This document shows, in pieces, positions 1 through 7,527 of a stretch of 64,000 bases of DNA; the stretch's first letter is position 1; each line of letters starts with the position of its first letter. The notes under the pieces are model-generated. The model saw only the letters and a list, made by a program, of their open reading frames with translations, ran no database searches and was not told the origin of the DNA. The DNA is from an uncultured Oscillibacter sp. (lineage in GTDB: Bacteria > Bacillota > Clostridia > Oscillospirales > Oscillospiraceae), in assembly GCA_900544615.1 (NCBI GenBank), contig UQVS01000008.1, positions 1 to 64,000 of the forward strand, in the 5' to 3' direction. A program made the translations under genes and the position numbers.

Positions 1-67
1 TTCCCTGCCCTCAGCTCCGCTGGTTGCCGTTGGTAGTATCCTTCAGCAGAACATCGTGTGCGCCGCC
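1..67. repeat. Partial direct duplicate of the guaB 3' end
   Basis: Bases 1-67 match 205-271 at 66 of 67 positions (difference at 56/260). The matched stretch is the last codons and stop codon of guaB on the minus strand, and the single change is synonymous (CAT/CAC). The copy may continue left of the window. It carries no complete gene. Confidence 0.9.
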
Positions 68-204
68 TGCACCCCACGCGCCTATGACGCGCGGGGATCC
101 CCGCCTCGGACTCAAATGGTCAGGCAAAGCCCGCCCATTTCAAGAATTTGCTTTGCAAATTGCTTGTACGCGCTGACGCGCGGCGCAGAGGGCGGCGCAA
201 GCCA
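68..204. other. Spacer between the two guaB 3'-end copies
   Basis: This 137-base stretch has no supportable gene. It is rich in small inverted repeats: an AT-rich imperfect hairpin at 141-166 (arms CAAGAATTTGC and GCAAATTGCTTG) and GC-rich ones near 77-97 and 168-182. It lies where the guaB transcript should end, but no hairpin here has a clear T-run on the minus strand. Confidence 0.6.
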
Positions 205-214
205 TTCCCTGCCC

Positions 215-1726
215 TCAGCTCCGCTGGTTGCCGTTGGTAGTATCCTTCAGCAGAACATCATGTGCGCCGCCCTCTACAATGGAGGTGGCGGAAACCAGCG
301 TCAGCTTGGCCTTTTCACGCAGCTCCGGGATGGTCAGTGCGCCGCAGTTGCACATGGTGGAACGCACCTTTGCCAGCGTGGTGGCCATGCCGTCGGACAG
401 TGCGCCGGCATAGGGAACATAAGAGTCCACGCCCTCTTCAAAGCTCAGCTTGGCCGCGCCGCCCAAATCGTAGCGCTGCCAGTTCCGGGCACGGGCGCTG
501 CCCTCGCCCCAGTATTCTTTCATATAGCTGCCGCCCACAAGAATCTTGTTGGTGGGGGACTCATCAAACCGGGAGAAATAGCGGCCCAGCATACAGAAAT
601 CAGCGCCCATGGCCAGCGCCAGCGTGATATGGTAGTCCTGCACGATACCGCCGTCAGCGCAGATCGGTACATAGATACCGGTCTCCTCAAAGTACTTATC
701 CCGCTCGGCCGCTACGTCGATCACCGCCGTCGCCTGTCCCCGGCCGATGCCCTTGGTTTCCCGCGTAATGCAGATGGAGCCGCCGCCGATGCCGATCTTC
801 ACGAAGTCGGCTCCTGCGTCTGCAAGGAAGCGGAAGCCCTCGCCGTCCACCACATTGCCTGCACCCACCTTGACCGTGTTGCCGTACCGGGCGCGGATCC
901 ACTCCAGGCAGTGCTTCTGCCAGTAGGAATAGCCCTCGGAGGAGTCCATAACCAGCACATCCACGCCGGCTTCCACCAGCGCGGGTACCCGCTCCTCATA
1001 GTCGCGGGTGTTGATGCCCGCACCTACCACATAGCGCTTCTGGCTGTCCAACAGTTCCAGAGGGTTGCCCTTGTGGGAATCATAGTCCTTGCGGAACACA
1101 AAGCTCACCAGCCGCCCCTCTGTGGAAACGATGGGCAGGGCGTTCAGCTTGTGATCCCAGATGATATCGTTAGCCGCTTTCAGGCTGGTTCCCTCCGGCG
1201 CGGAGATAATCTTCTCCACCGGGGTCATGAACTTCGCCACGCAGGTGGAGGGATCCATACGGCTAACCCGGTAGTCACGGCTGGTGACCAGGCCCAGCAG
1301 CTTCCCGGTGCCGGTGCCGTCCTCCGTGACAGCCATGGTGGAATGGCCGGTTTTCTTCTTCAGGGCCAGCACATCCGCCAGCGTATCCGTTACCCGGAGG
1401 TTGGAATCGCTGACCACGAACCCGGCTTTGTAATTCTTCACCTTCCGAACCATGGCCGCCTGAGACTCAATGGACTGGGACACATAGATAAAAGCGATGC
1501 CGCCCTCTTTAGCCAGCGCAATGCCCATCTGCTCGCCGGACACAGCCTGCATCACGGCGGAAACCATGGGTACGTTCATCGTCAAGGGACATTCCTCGCC
1601 CTTTTTGAACCGCACCACCGGCGTTTTTAAGGAGACATTGGCCGGAATGCAGTGTTCAGAAGAATACCCCGGCACCAGCAGATACTCGCTGAAGGTGTGA
1701 GAAGGTTCCTGAAAGAAATAAGCCAT
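215..1726 (-). CDS. guaB: IMP dehydrogenase
   Basis: This enzyme oxidises IMP to XMP with NAD+, the first committed step to GMP. The 503-residue protein has the family layout: an (alpha/beta)8 barrel interrupted by a CBS pair at roughly residues 105-225, and the catalytic loop GGGSICITRE at 314-323 with the nucleophile Cys319. The flap region follows near residues 400-440. The start is backed by AGAGG a few bases upstream. It has its own promoter at 1780-1808 and is probably monocistronic. It does not share the 16-base operator found at the gntR and purE promoters. The last ~20 codons are duplicated at 1-67. Confidence 0.97.
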   Translation of the reverse strand: MAYFFQEPSHTFSEYLLVPGYSSEHCIPANVSLKTPVVRFKKGEECPLTMNVPMVSAVMQAVSGEQMGIALAKEGGIAFIYVSQSIESQAAMVRKVKNYKAGFVVSDSNLRVTDTLADVLALKKKTGHSTMAVTEDGTGTGKLLGLVTSRDYRVSRMDPSTCVAKFMTPVEKIISAPEGTSLKAANDIIWDHKLNALPIVSTEGRLVSFVFRKDYDSHKGNPLELLDSQKRYVVGAGINTRDYEERVPALVEAGVDVLVMDSSEGYSYWQKHCLEWIRARYGNTVKVGAGNVVDGEGFRFLADAGADFVKIGIGGGSICITRETKGIGRGQATAVIDVAAERDKYFEETGIYVPICADGGIVQDYHITLALAMGADFCMLGRYFSRFDESPTNKILVGGSYMKEYWGEGSARARNWQRYDLGGAAKLSFEEGVDSYVPYAGALSDGMATTLAKVRSTMCNCGALTIPELREKAKLTLVSATSIVEGGAHDVLLKDTTNGNQRS

Positions 1727-1752
1727 CGTTTCTACCTCTTTCTGATTATTTT

Positions 1753-1767
1753 TACTTATTGTAAGTA
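1753..1767. promoter_or_regulatory. Palindrome in the guaB leader, possible operator
   Basis: TACTTA-TTG-TAAGTA is a perfect inverted repeat with 6-base arms. It begins a few bases after the expected guaB transcription start. The position would suit a repressor, but no protein is tied to it here. Confidence 0.4.
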
Positions 1768-1779
1768 TATATTTTGCTA

Positions 1780-1808
1780 ATAATATATCAAAACATCCGC
1801 CGGGTCAA
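1780..1808 (-). promoter_or_regulatory. guaB promoter
   Basis: On the minus strand TTGACC (1803-1808) and TATTAT (1780-1785) are separated by 17 bases, giving a near-consensus sigma-A promoter about 55 bases before the guaB start. Confidence 0.8.
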
Positions 1809-1848
1809 GCCCCGAAATAAGATCCAGACGCGGCCGCATCCGAACTCT

Positions 1849-2574
1849 TTACAGCTTTTTACGCAGAACCGTATGCCGGAAGATCCCGTCGGCAAAATAC
1901 TCGCGGGAAACAAACACCGGCGCGCCGTCGATATCATAATCCACCTCGTCCATGCTCAGCAGGGGCGTCCCCTCCGGCACCTGAAAGACACCCGCAAGGA
2001 ACGGATCCGTGGCCACAGCCCGCAGATCCGTCAGATCCAGATAGGAGGACAGGCCGCACACATTCTGAAGAAAATCAAAAATGGGCTGCCGCAGCTCCGC
2101 ATCCGTATAAGGCCGCTGGAGCTTGGATTTCTCCACCAGATCCTCGCAGTAAATCGCAGGCCGGCCATCCGCTGTGCAGAGCCGGGAAATCCGCAGCATG
2201 GCCGTTCCCACGGGGATCCCCAGCTGCCGCGCCGCTTTTTCGTCCGCCACGCCGTCCGCCGCACGGACAAAGGCCACGCCGGGTGTCCGGCCACTCTGGC
2301 GGATCATATCCATAAATTCCACCTCAATGTCCATCCGGGCCTGCGCCCCCAGAACGTGGCGGTTGATGATCGTTCCCACGCCATGCCGCCGGGTGATAAA
2401 GCCCTCCCGATCCAGAGAAGCCAGAATATCCCGCAGCTGTGTGCGGCTGATGCCCAGCTTTTCCGACAGGACGCTCTCCCGCGGCAGGCGGTCACAGTGT
2501 GCATATTCCCCGTCCCGCATGGCAGAAAGCAGCTGGGCGCGGATACTCTTGGACTGTGTTGGCTTTGGATTCAT
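1849..2574 (-). CDS. GntR/HutC-family transcriptional regulator with UTRA domain; candidate purine repressor
   Basis: This 241-residue protein has an N-terminal winged helix (about residues 5-75, with LPRESVLSEKLGISRTQLRD as the recognition region) and a C-terminal UTRA effector domain (about 95-235). The reading frame is open further upstream, but ATG at 2574 with GGAGG seven bases before it is the better start. The 16-mer AAATAGGTAATACCAT lies between its promoter and ribosome-binding site and recurs only in the purE promoter at 24109-24124. The core GGTAATACC fits the GntR operator pattern GTMNKAC. Control of itself and of the pur operon is inferred from this shared site; the ligand is unknown. 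Confidence 0.9.
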   Translation of the reverse strand: MNPKPTQSKSIRAQLLSAMRDGEYAHCDRLPRESVLSEKLGISRTQLRDILASLDREGFITRRHGVGTIINRHVLGAQARMDIEVEFMDMIRQSGRTPGVAFVRAADGVADEKAARQLGIPVGTAMLRISRLCTADGRPAIYCEDLVEKSKLQRPYTDAELRQPIFDFLQNVCGLSSYLDLTDLRAVATDPFLAGVFQVPEGTPLLSMDEVDYDIDGAPVFVSREYFADGIFRHTVLRKKL

Positions 2575-2586
2575 TTCATGCCTCCG

Positions 2587-2602
2587 AAATAGGTAATACC
2601 AT
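2587..2602 (+). promoter_or_regulatory. Candidate GntR operator in the gntR leader
   Basis: AAATAGGTAATACCAT contains the palindrome GGTA-A-TACC. It is identical over 16 bases to the site inside the purE promoter (24109-24124, opposite strand). Here it lies just downstream of the gntR transcription start, consistent with autorepression. Confidence 0.7.
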
Positions 2603-2612
2603 TGGTGACTGT

Positions 2613-2641
2613 ATTTTACTGGATTGTCGCCTGTTTGGCAA
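2613..2641 (-). promoter_or_regulatory. gntR promoter
   Basis: On the minus strand TTGCCA (2636-2641), 17 bases, then TAAAAT (2613-2618). The expected start site is about ten bases before the operator at 2587-2602. Confidence 0.7.
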
Positions 2642-2744
2642 TGGACAGATGTCACAGATTTCAAGCCTGTTTTTCAAAGTGTATTGTCCGTCCCGTCATG
2701 AAAGGTTGACCTCTGCGGCAGCTATTCTTTGTGTACTTTAACGG

Positions 2745-2773
2745 TGGACAAGTGTCCGCAGAAATTATATGAT
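2745..2773 (+). promoter_or_regulatory. aroK promoter with overlapping inverted repeat
   Basis: TGGACA (2745-2750), 17 bases, TATGAT (2768-2773). The -35 region is part of the inverted repeat GGACA-AG-TGTCC (2746-2757), which could be an operator. Confidence 0.55.
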
Positions 2774-2803
2774 AGAGCAAGCTCTGAAAAGGAGGGCCTG
2801 AAA

Positions 2804-3316
2804 ATGAAAAATATTGTGCTGATCGGGATGCCCGGCACTGGCAAGAGCGTGGTGGGGCAGGCATTGGCGTCCCGGCTGGGCTATGAATTTGTAGATGTGG
2901 ACGATCTGATCGTGGAACGGGCCGGAAAAACCCTGCCGGAGATTCTGCGGCAGGACGGATTGGAAGCCTTTTATAAAATCGAGGGGCAGGTGGGGTGCGA
3001 TCTGAACCGGCAGCACACGGTCATCGCCACCGGCGGCAGTATGGTGCTCTACCCTGAAGCCATGGCACATCTGAAGCAGGACAGCGTGGTGGTCTGGCTT
3101 CAGACCCCTTTTACCCAGATTCAGGAGCGGATGCCCGCCGACCTCTATGACCGTGGGATCGCCGCCCCCAAGGGGGAATCCCTGCGGGAAATCTACGAGG
3201 ATCGCCGGGATCTGTATGCCAAATATGCCGACCTGATTGTGGCCAGCCGGGACGGGGAGGACGATACCGCCCATCTGGTGGAGGAGGTCATGCGGACCGT
3301 TGGCCTACAGGCGTGA
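2804..3316 (+). CDS. aroK: Shikimate kinase
   Basis: This kinase phosphorylates shikimate with ATP in the chorismate pathway. The 170-residue length is typical. It has the Walker A motif GMPGTGKS at residues 8-15, the shikimate-binding acidic pair in VDVDDLIVER, and GGS (Walker B region) in IATGGSMV. The frame is open upstream, but ATG at 2804 is preceded by GGAGGG at 2791 and matches the family start. It is apparently monocistronic here. DAHP synthase of the same pathway lies separately at 44.9 kb. Confidence 0.93.
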   Translation: MKNIVLIGMPGTGKSVVGQALASRLGYEFVDVDDLIVERAGKTLPEILRQDGLEAFYKIEGQVGCDLNRQHTVIATGGSMVLYPEAMAHLKQDSVVVWLQTPFTQIQERMPADLYDRGIAAPKGESLREIYEDRRDLYAKYADLIVASRDGEDDTAHLVEEVMRTVGLQA

Positions 3317-3423
3317 TGCAGCCGCGGAGCGCTGCCGGACAAATCCGACGGCGCCCCTGCCTTTTCTGCCAAATTTGACAATTTTCGTCTCTATTTTTTG
3401 ACAGCAATCATAAAAATTGGGAC

Positions 3424-3452
3424 TTGCAATCCGAAGATCGCTTCTGTATAAT
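3424..3452 (+). promoter_or_regulatory. Promoter of the uraA leader
   Basis: TTGCAA (3424-3429), 17 bases, TATAAT (3447-3452): a strong sigma-A promoter. It lies about 25 bases before a consensus ribosome-binding site (GAGGAGG near 3470) and the 28-codon ORF. No comparable promoter was found between the leader terminator and uraA. Confidence 0.85.
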
Positions 3453-3483
3453 AAGCCCAATGAATTTTTGAGGAGGTAGCACC

Positions 3484-3570
3484 ATGACGCTGTTCTGCAC
3501 GAAAAAGCTGCGTGCCGTCTCCTTTATTTCCGGGATGGAGCATCCCGTTATTTCCGTTTCCCTTTTTTGA
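3484..3570 (+). CDS. 28-residue ORF, candidate leader peptide of uraA
   Basis: ATG at 3484 follows a strong AGGAGG site after a near-consensus promoter. The frame runs 28 codons and stops at TGA 3568-3570. It spans a perfect hairpin (3531-3547, arms CGGGATG/CATCCCG) and then a U-rich tract (3548-3568, 14 of 21 T) ending CCC TTT TTT TGA. The stop codon touches the base of an intrinsic terminator. The peptide has no recognised homology. This order of elements matches the pyrBI-type leader, where a ribosome close behind RNA polymerase blocks the terminator when UTP is scarce. That function is inferred. Confidence 0.6.
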   Translation: MTLFCTKKLRAVSFISGMEHPVISVSLF

Positions 3571-3598
3571 CCGGCTATTGGAGCCGGTATTTTTTTTG
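3570..3598 (+). terminator. Intrinsic terminator/attenuator between leader ORF and uraA
   Basis: Perfect 7-bp stem ACCGGCT/AGCCGGT (3570-3576, 3582-3588) with a five-base loop and a run of eight T. A ribosome ending at TGA 3568-3570 would cover the left arm. uraA starts 72 bases downstream. Confidence 0.85.
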
Positions 3599-3669
3599 CC
3601 CATTTCCCTATCCTGTTTGTCTATTTAATAGTTTAGATAGAAGTTTTGTGTGTACGAGAGGAGTAAAAC

Positions 3670-5058
3670 ATGAACGAGAAAAAGAAACCCGTCCTTGGTC
3701 AGGAGGCCGTCACTGACGCACGCACGCTGGGCGTGCCCCGGATGCTGATTCTGGGCTTGCAGCACCTGTTCGCCATGTTCGGCGCAACGGTTCTGGTTCC
3801 CATTCTGGTGCAGGACTACGGCCTGCCCCTGAGCATCCAGACCACTTTGCTGATGGCAGGTCTGGGAACCCTGCTGTTCCATGTATGCACCAAGTTCAAG
3901 GTGCCTGCCTTCCTTGGGTCTTCCTTTGCCTATCTGGGCGGCTTTTCCACCGTGGCTTCCATGCCCGCCTATGAGGGGCTGGATCCTGAACTGAAGCTGG
4001 CTTACGCTCTGGGCGGCATCGTGATCGCCGGTCTGCTGTACCTGATCCTCGCTCTGCTGTTCAAGGTGCTGGGGGCCAAGACCGTCATGCGCTACTTTCC
4101 CCCCATTGTTACCGGCCCCATGATCATCATGATCGGACTGAACCTCTCCGGCTCTGCCATCAATAACGCCAAGACCTGCTGGTGGCTGGCTCTGGTGGCC
4201 ATGGCCATCATTGTGGTGGCCAACATCTGGGGCAAGGGCATGATCAAGATCATCCCCATCCTGCTGGGCGTGGTCGGCTCCTACATTGTGGCCGTCATTG
4301 CCACTGCCTGCGGCGCACAGTTGCCGGACGCCAACGGCGTCATGCAGCCGCTGGTGAACTTCACCACCGTCAGCGAGGCGCATCTGATCGGTCTTCAGAA
4401 GTTCATCCTCGCCAAGTTTGACATCTCCGCCATTCTGGTGATGGCCCCCATCGCCATCGCCGCCATGATGGAACACATCGGCGATATTTCCGCCATTTCC
4501 TCCACCACCGGCAACAACTTCATTGCCGATCCCGGCCTGCACCGCACCCTGCTGGGCGACGGTCTGGCCACCGCTTTCGCCGGCCTGTTCGGCGGCCCCG
4601 CCAACACCACCTACGGCGAAAACACCGGCGTGCTGGCTCTCTCCAAGGTTTACGATCCCCGCGTGATTCGTCTGGCCGCTATTTATGCCATCATCCTCAG
4701 CTTCTCCCCCAAGTTTGACGCACTGGTGAACTCCATCCCCTCCGCCATCGTGGGCGGCGTCAGCTTCATTCTCTACGGTATGATCTCCGCCGTGGGCGTG
4801 CGGAACATCGTGGAAAATCAGGTGGATCTCACCAAGTCCCGGAACCTCATCATCGCCGCTGTCATGTTTGTCAGCGGCTTGGGCTTCAGCTCCGTGGGCG
4901 GCATCACCTTCACCGTAGGCGGCGCAGCCGTTACCCTGTCCGGCCTTGCCATCGCGGCGCTGTGCGGCGTGATCCTCAATGCTATCCTGCCCGGCAACGA
5001 CTATGTGTTCGGCGCTTCTGTGCAGGGCGACAAGTCCGCCGATCTGGGCAGCTACTAA
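3670..5058 (+). CDS. uraA: Uracil permease, NCS2 family
   Basis: This 462-residue membrane protein is a nucleobase:cation symporter of the NCS2 (UraA/XanP) family with about 14 membrane segments. The family signature region MEHIGDISAISSTTG (about residues 264-278) and the following GDGLAT, GPANTTYGENTG segment are closest to uracil transporters rather than xanthine transporters. ATG at 3670 is preceded by GAGAGGAG. It is likely expressed by read-through of the attenuator upstream. A terminator follows at 5084. Confidence 0.93.
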   Translation: MNEKKKPVLGQEAVTDARTLGVPRMLILGLQHLFAMFGATVLVPILVQDYGLPLSIQTTLLMAGLGTLLFHVCTKFKVPAFLGSSFAYLGGFSTVASMPAYEGLDPELKLAYALGGIVIAGLLYLILALLFKVLGAKTVMRYFPPIVTGPMIIMIGLNLSGSAINNAKTCWWLALVAMAIIVVANIWGKGMIKIIPILLGVVGSYIVAVIATACGAQLPDANGVMQPLVNFTTVSEAHLIGLQKFILAKFDISAILVMAPIAIAAMMEHIGDISAISSTTGNNFIADPGLHRTLLGDGLATAFAGLFGGPANTTYGENTGVLALSKVYDPRVIRLAAIYAIILSFSPKFDALVNSIPSAIVGGVSFILYGMISAVGVRNIVENQVDLTKSRNLIIAAVMFVSGLGFSSVGGITFTVGGAAVTLSGLAIAALCGVILNAILPGNDYVFGASVQGDKSADLGSY

Positions 5059-5083
5059 GCTTTCCCTTTCCTTATTAAATGGA

Positions 5084-5115
5084 GGAACGCCGTTTTCACG
5101 GCGTTCCTTTTCTTT
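5084..5115 (+). terminator. uraA terminator
   Basis: Perfect 9-bp stem GGAACGCCG/CGGCGTTCC (5084-5092, 5099-5107) followed by a T-rich tail. Confidence 0.88.
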
Positions 5116-5148
5116 CGGCACATTTTGCGGTATTTTGTGAGCAAACCG

Positions 5149-5176
5149 TTGACAAGCCGCAAAAATCCCATATAAT
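5149..5176 (+). promoter_or_regulatory. Promoter of the lysine riboswitch transcript
   Basis: TTGACA (5149-5154), 16 bases, TATAAT (5171-5176): both hexamers are perfect consensus. Confidence 0.88.
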
Positions 5177-5200
5177 AAGACACGAAACAACTGGATAACG

Positions 5201-5367
5201 CATGATAGAGGTGCGGCTGATAAAAGTAACCATCCGGCAGACAGGCATTGCGGATGGGGAAAGGATCCGCCGCCGAAGGGTCGGAACGCTGCCTGGCGAA
5301 CCGATGCCTGGGTCGCCGGAAAAGATCCGGCGGTCTGTCGTCCGGGAACGGACGGGGCGCTGTCATG
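5201..5367 (+). promoter_or_regulatory. Lysine riboswitch (L-box)
   Basis: The conserved L-box blocks appear in order: GATAGAGGTGCGG (5204), AGTAA (5226), GGGGAAAGGATCCGCCG (5258), GCCGAAGGG, CTGGCG and CCTGGG, and CTGTCATG at the end. The closing stem P1 pairs 5201-5208 with 5360-5367. GTCATG (5362-5367) in P1 can alternatively pair with CATGAC (5410-5415) in the terminator, giving a simple switch in which lysine binding favours termination. The target gene is the NhaC-type transporter at 5524. Confidence 0.9.
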
Positions 5368-5390
5368 GATCTGTTTGAACACCCCCTCAA

Positions 5391-5426
5391 ATGGAGTCAT
5401 GATGTTCGTCATGACTCCATTTTTTA
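5391..5426 (+). terminator. Riboswitch-controlled terminator
   Basis: Perfect 12-bp stem ATGGAGTCATGA/TCATGACTCCAT (5391-5402, 5409-5420) followed by six T. Its right arm overlaps the sequence that can pair with P1 of the riboswitch. Confidence 0.9.
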
Positions 5427-5523
5427 TACAGCAGAACGGCGGAACTGGCTTCCGCCATGTCCGTGAGTCATTGTGCAGGATCTGGTTGACCGGGCTGTGG
5501 CCCGAAACGAAAGGAGAACCTCC

Positions 5524-7149
5524 ATGAAAAAGCACCCCCTTCTGCGGACAGCCATTCTGGTTATGATGGCCGCCGCCCTGCTGAGCGTCAGCGCTCTGGC
5601 CGCCGGGGACGAAACTGCCGTCAACAATATGTACGGCACTTTCTGGGCGTTGATCCCCCCTGTCATTGCCATTACGCTGGCTCTGATCACCAAGGAAGCC
5701 TACAGCTCCCTGTTTATCGGCATCACCGTCGGCGCACTGTTCGCACAGAATTTCTCCCCCATCGGCGCACTGGACATGATCGTTAACGACGGTCTGGTGG
5801 CCGCCATTTCCGACAATGCCGGCATCTTCCTGTTCCTTGTGCTGCTGGGCATCATCGTGGCTCTGGTAAACGCTGCCGGCGGTTCCGCCGCATTTGGCCG
5901 CTGGGCAGCCAGAAACATCAAGACCAAGGTCGGCGCTTCTTTGGCCACCTTCGTTCTGGGAATCCTCATTTTCATTGACGACTATTTCAACTGCCTGACC
6001 GTCGGCACTGTCATGCGGCCGGTTACAGACAGCCATCGGATCTCCCGTCCCAAGCTGGCCTATCTCATTGACGCCACCGCCGCGCCGGTTTGCATGATCG
6101 CGCCCATCTCCTCCTGGGCCGCCGCTGTGTCCTCCACGGCGGAAGGTCTGGACACCGGCATCAGCGGCATCCAGCTGTTCATCAAGGCCATTCCCTATAA
6201 CCTCTATTCCCTGCTGACCTTTGTGTTCATCATTGCCCTGTCTGTCATGCAGTTTGATTACGGCCCCATGAAAGCCTGCGAGCGCAAGGCGCGGGAAACC
6301 GGCGATCTCAGTATTCTGGAAAACAGCGAAACGGAAAGCGGCAGCCCCAAGGGCAAGGTCATTGACCTGCTGCTCCCCGTTCTGGTGCTGATCGCGGTCT
6401 GCACCATCGGTATGATCTATGTAGGCGGTTTCTTCGGCACAGACGCATGGGGCGGCACAGACTGCGCCGGGGACTTCATCGGTGCCTTCGGCAATACGGA
6501 CGCCTTCATCGGTCTGCCCTGGGGCGGCATCATCGCATTGCTGTTCACGGTCATTTATCTGGTGGCCCGCCGGGTGGTGAGCTTCAAGGAGGCCATGGCC
6601 TGCATCCCCAAGGGCTTCAACGCCATGATCTCCCCCATCCTGATTCTGACTTTAGCTGTATCCCTGAAAGCCACCATTACCTCCCTGGGCGCCAGCGTCT
6701 ATGTCCATGATCTGATGGAGGGCGCTGCCGCCGCTCTGTATTCCATGCTGCCGGCCGTTATTTTCATCGTGGCCTGCGTTCTGGCCTTTGCCTCCGGCAC
6801 CTCATGGGGTACCTTCGGTATTCTGATCCCCATTGTCACCGCCATTTTCCCCGCTTCCAGTGAGCTGCTCATCATCGGCATCTCCGCCTGCTGCGCCGGC
6901 GCTGTTATGGGCGACCACTGCTCCCCCATTTCCGACACCTCTATCATGGCCTCCGCAGGCGCCCAGTGCAACCATCTGGAACACGTGGCTACACAGCTTC
7001 CCTATGTGTTGACCGTAGCCTGCGTCTGCATTGTCGGCTTCGTCGTGGCAGGTTTCGTCCAGAACGTATTTATCACATGGGCCGTCAGCTTCGTGCTGCT
7101 GATCGGCGCTCTGTTTGTGATCCGCAGCCTGACCGGGCGGAATGCCTGA
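5524..7149 (+). CDS. NhaC-superfamily transporter under lysine control (LysW-type candidate lysine transporter)
   Basis: This 541-residue polytopic protein has about 11-12 membrane segments, a possible signal-like N-terminal helix, and motifs typical of NhaC-type antiporters: IDDYFNCLTVGTVMRP and GDHCSPISDTSIMAS. The start is ATG 5524 with AAGGAG at 5508. An open frame upstream lacks a better site. Family members are called Na+/H+ antiporters, but NhaC-type genes behind L-boxes have been proposed to be lysine transporters (LysW). The riboswitch here supports lysine as substrate over sodium. Transport direction cannot be judged from sequence. Confidence 0.88.
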   Translation: MKKHPLLRTAILVMMAAALLSVSALAAGDETAVNNMYGTFWALIPPVIAITLALITKEAYSSLFIGITVGALFAQNFSPIGALDMIVNDGLVAAISDNAGIFLFLVLLGIIVALVNAAGGSAAFGRWAARNIKTKVGASLATFVLGILIFIDDYFNCLTVGTVMRPVTDSHRISRPKLAYLIDATAAPVCMIAPISSWAAAVSSTAEGLDTGISGIQLFIKAIPYNLYSLLTFVFIIALSVMQFDYGPMKACERKARETGDLSILENSETESGSPKGKVIDLLLPVLVLIAVCTIGMIYVGGFFGTDAWGGTDCAGDFIGAFGNTDAFIGLPWGGIIALLFTVIYLVARRVVSFKEAMACIPKGFNAMISPILILTLAVSLKATITSLGASVYVHDLMEGAAAALYSMLPAVIFIVACVLAFASGTSWGTFGILIPIVTAIFPASSELLIIGISACCAGAVMGDHCSPISDTSIMASAGAQCNHLEHVATQLPYVLTVACVCIVGFVVAGFVQNVFITWAVSFVLLIGALFVIRSLTGRNA

Positions 7150-7222
7150 TCTTCCTGTTCCCCGCCATAAGAAAAGCAAAGTCCCGGCAGACAGTTTCAA
7201 GTCAGGCCGAGCAAGCAGCAAA

Positions 7223-7262
7223 GCGCCCCATGATGCAGGAATCATCCTGCATCATGGGGCGC
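7223..7262. terminator. Long perfect hairpin after the NhaC gene
   Basis: Perfect 18-bp arms (7223-7240 and 7245-7262) with the loop ATCA. There is no T-run on the plus strand, so it may act as a processing or stability hairpin rather than a classical terminator. From 7263 to 7527 I see no gene. Confidence 0.6.
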
Positions 7263-7527
7263 AATCGATAACGTGAAAGAATCAGTATATCATGCTTAGG
7301 CAGTATCATTCAACGTCCTGCACCGTCGTCAGACCGGCTCTTTGCTTTTGAGCAAGTCTTTTAAAAGTAACCGTGTGTTGATTCCGCTCCACTCTTTCGG
7401 CCCTCCCGCCACAGAGAGCCATATTTCCGCTTCATAGCTTCTCCATAGCGGTACGCTTCCCCTTTTCTACGCTGCAAATGCTGGCGCAGCCTTGTCGATC
7501 GGCAAATCTTTCCCGTTCTCTCCCGCT

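Noticed and set aside
3625..6036. Very long open frame on the minus strand opposite uraA and the NhaC gene
   Set aside because: It is antisense to two certain genes, is rich in Gly/His/Gln from reversed GC-rich codons, has no ribosome-binding site and matches no family.
7263..7527. tRNA or small RNA in the gap after the NhaC gene
   Set aside because: No cloverleaf, T-loop or terminator could be assembled on either strand.
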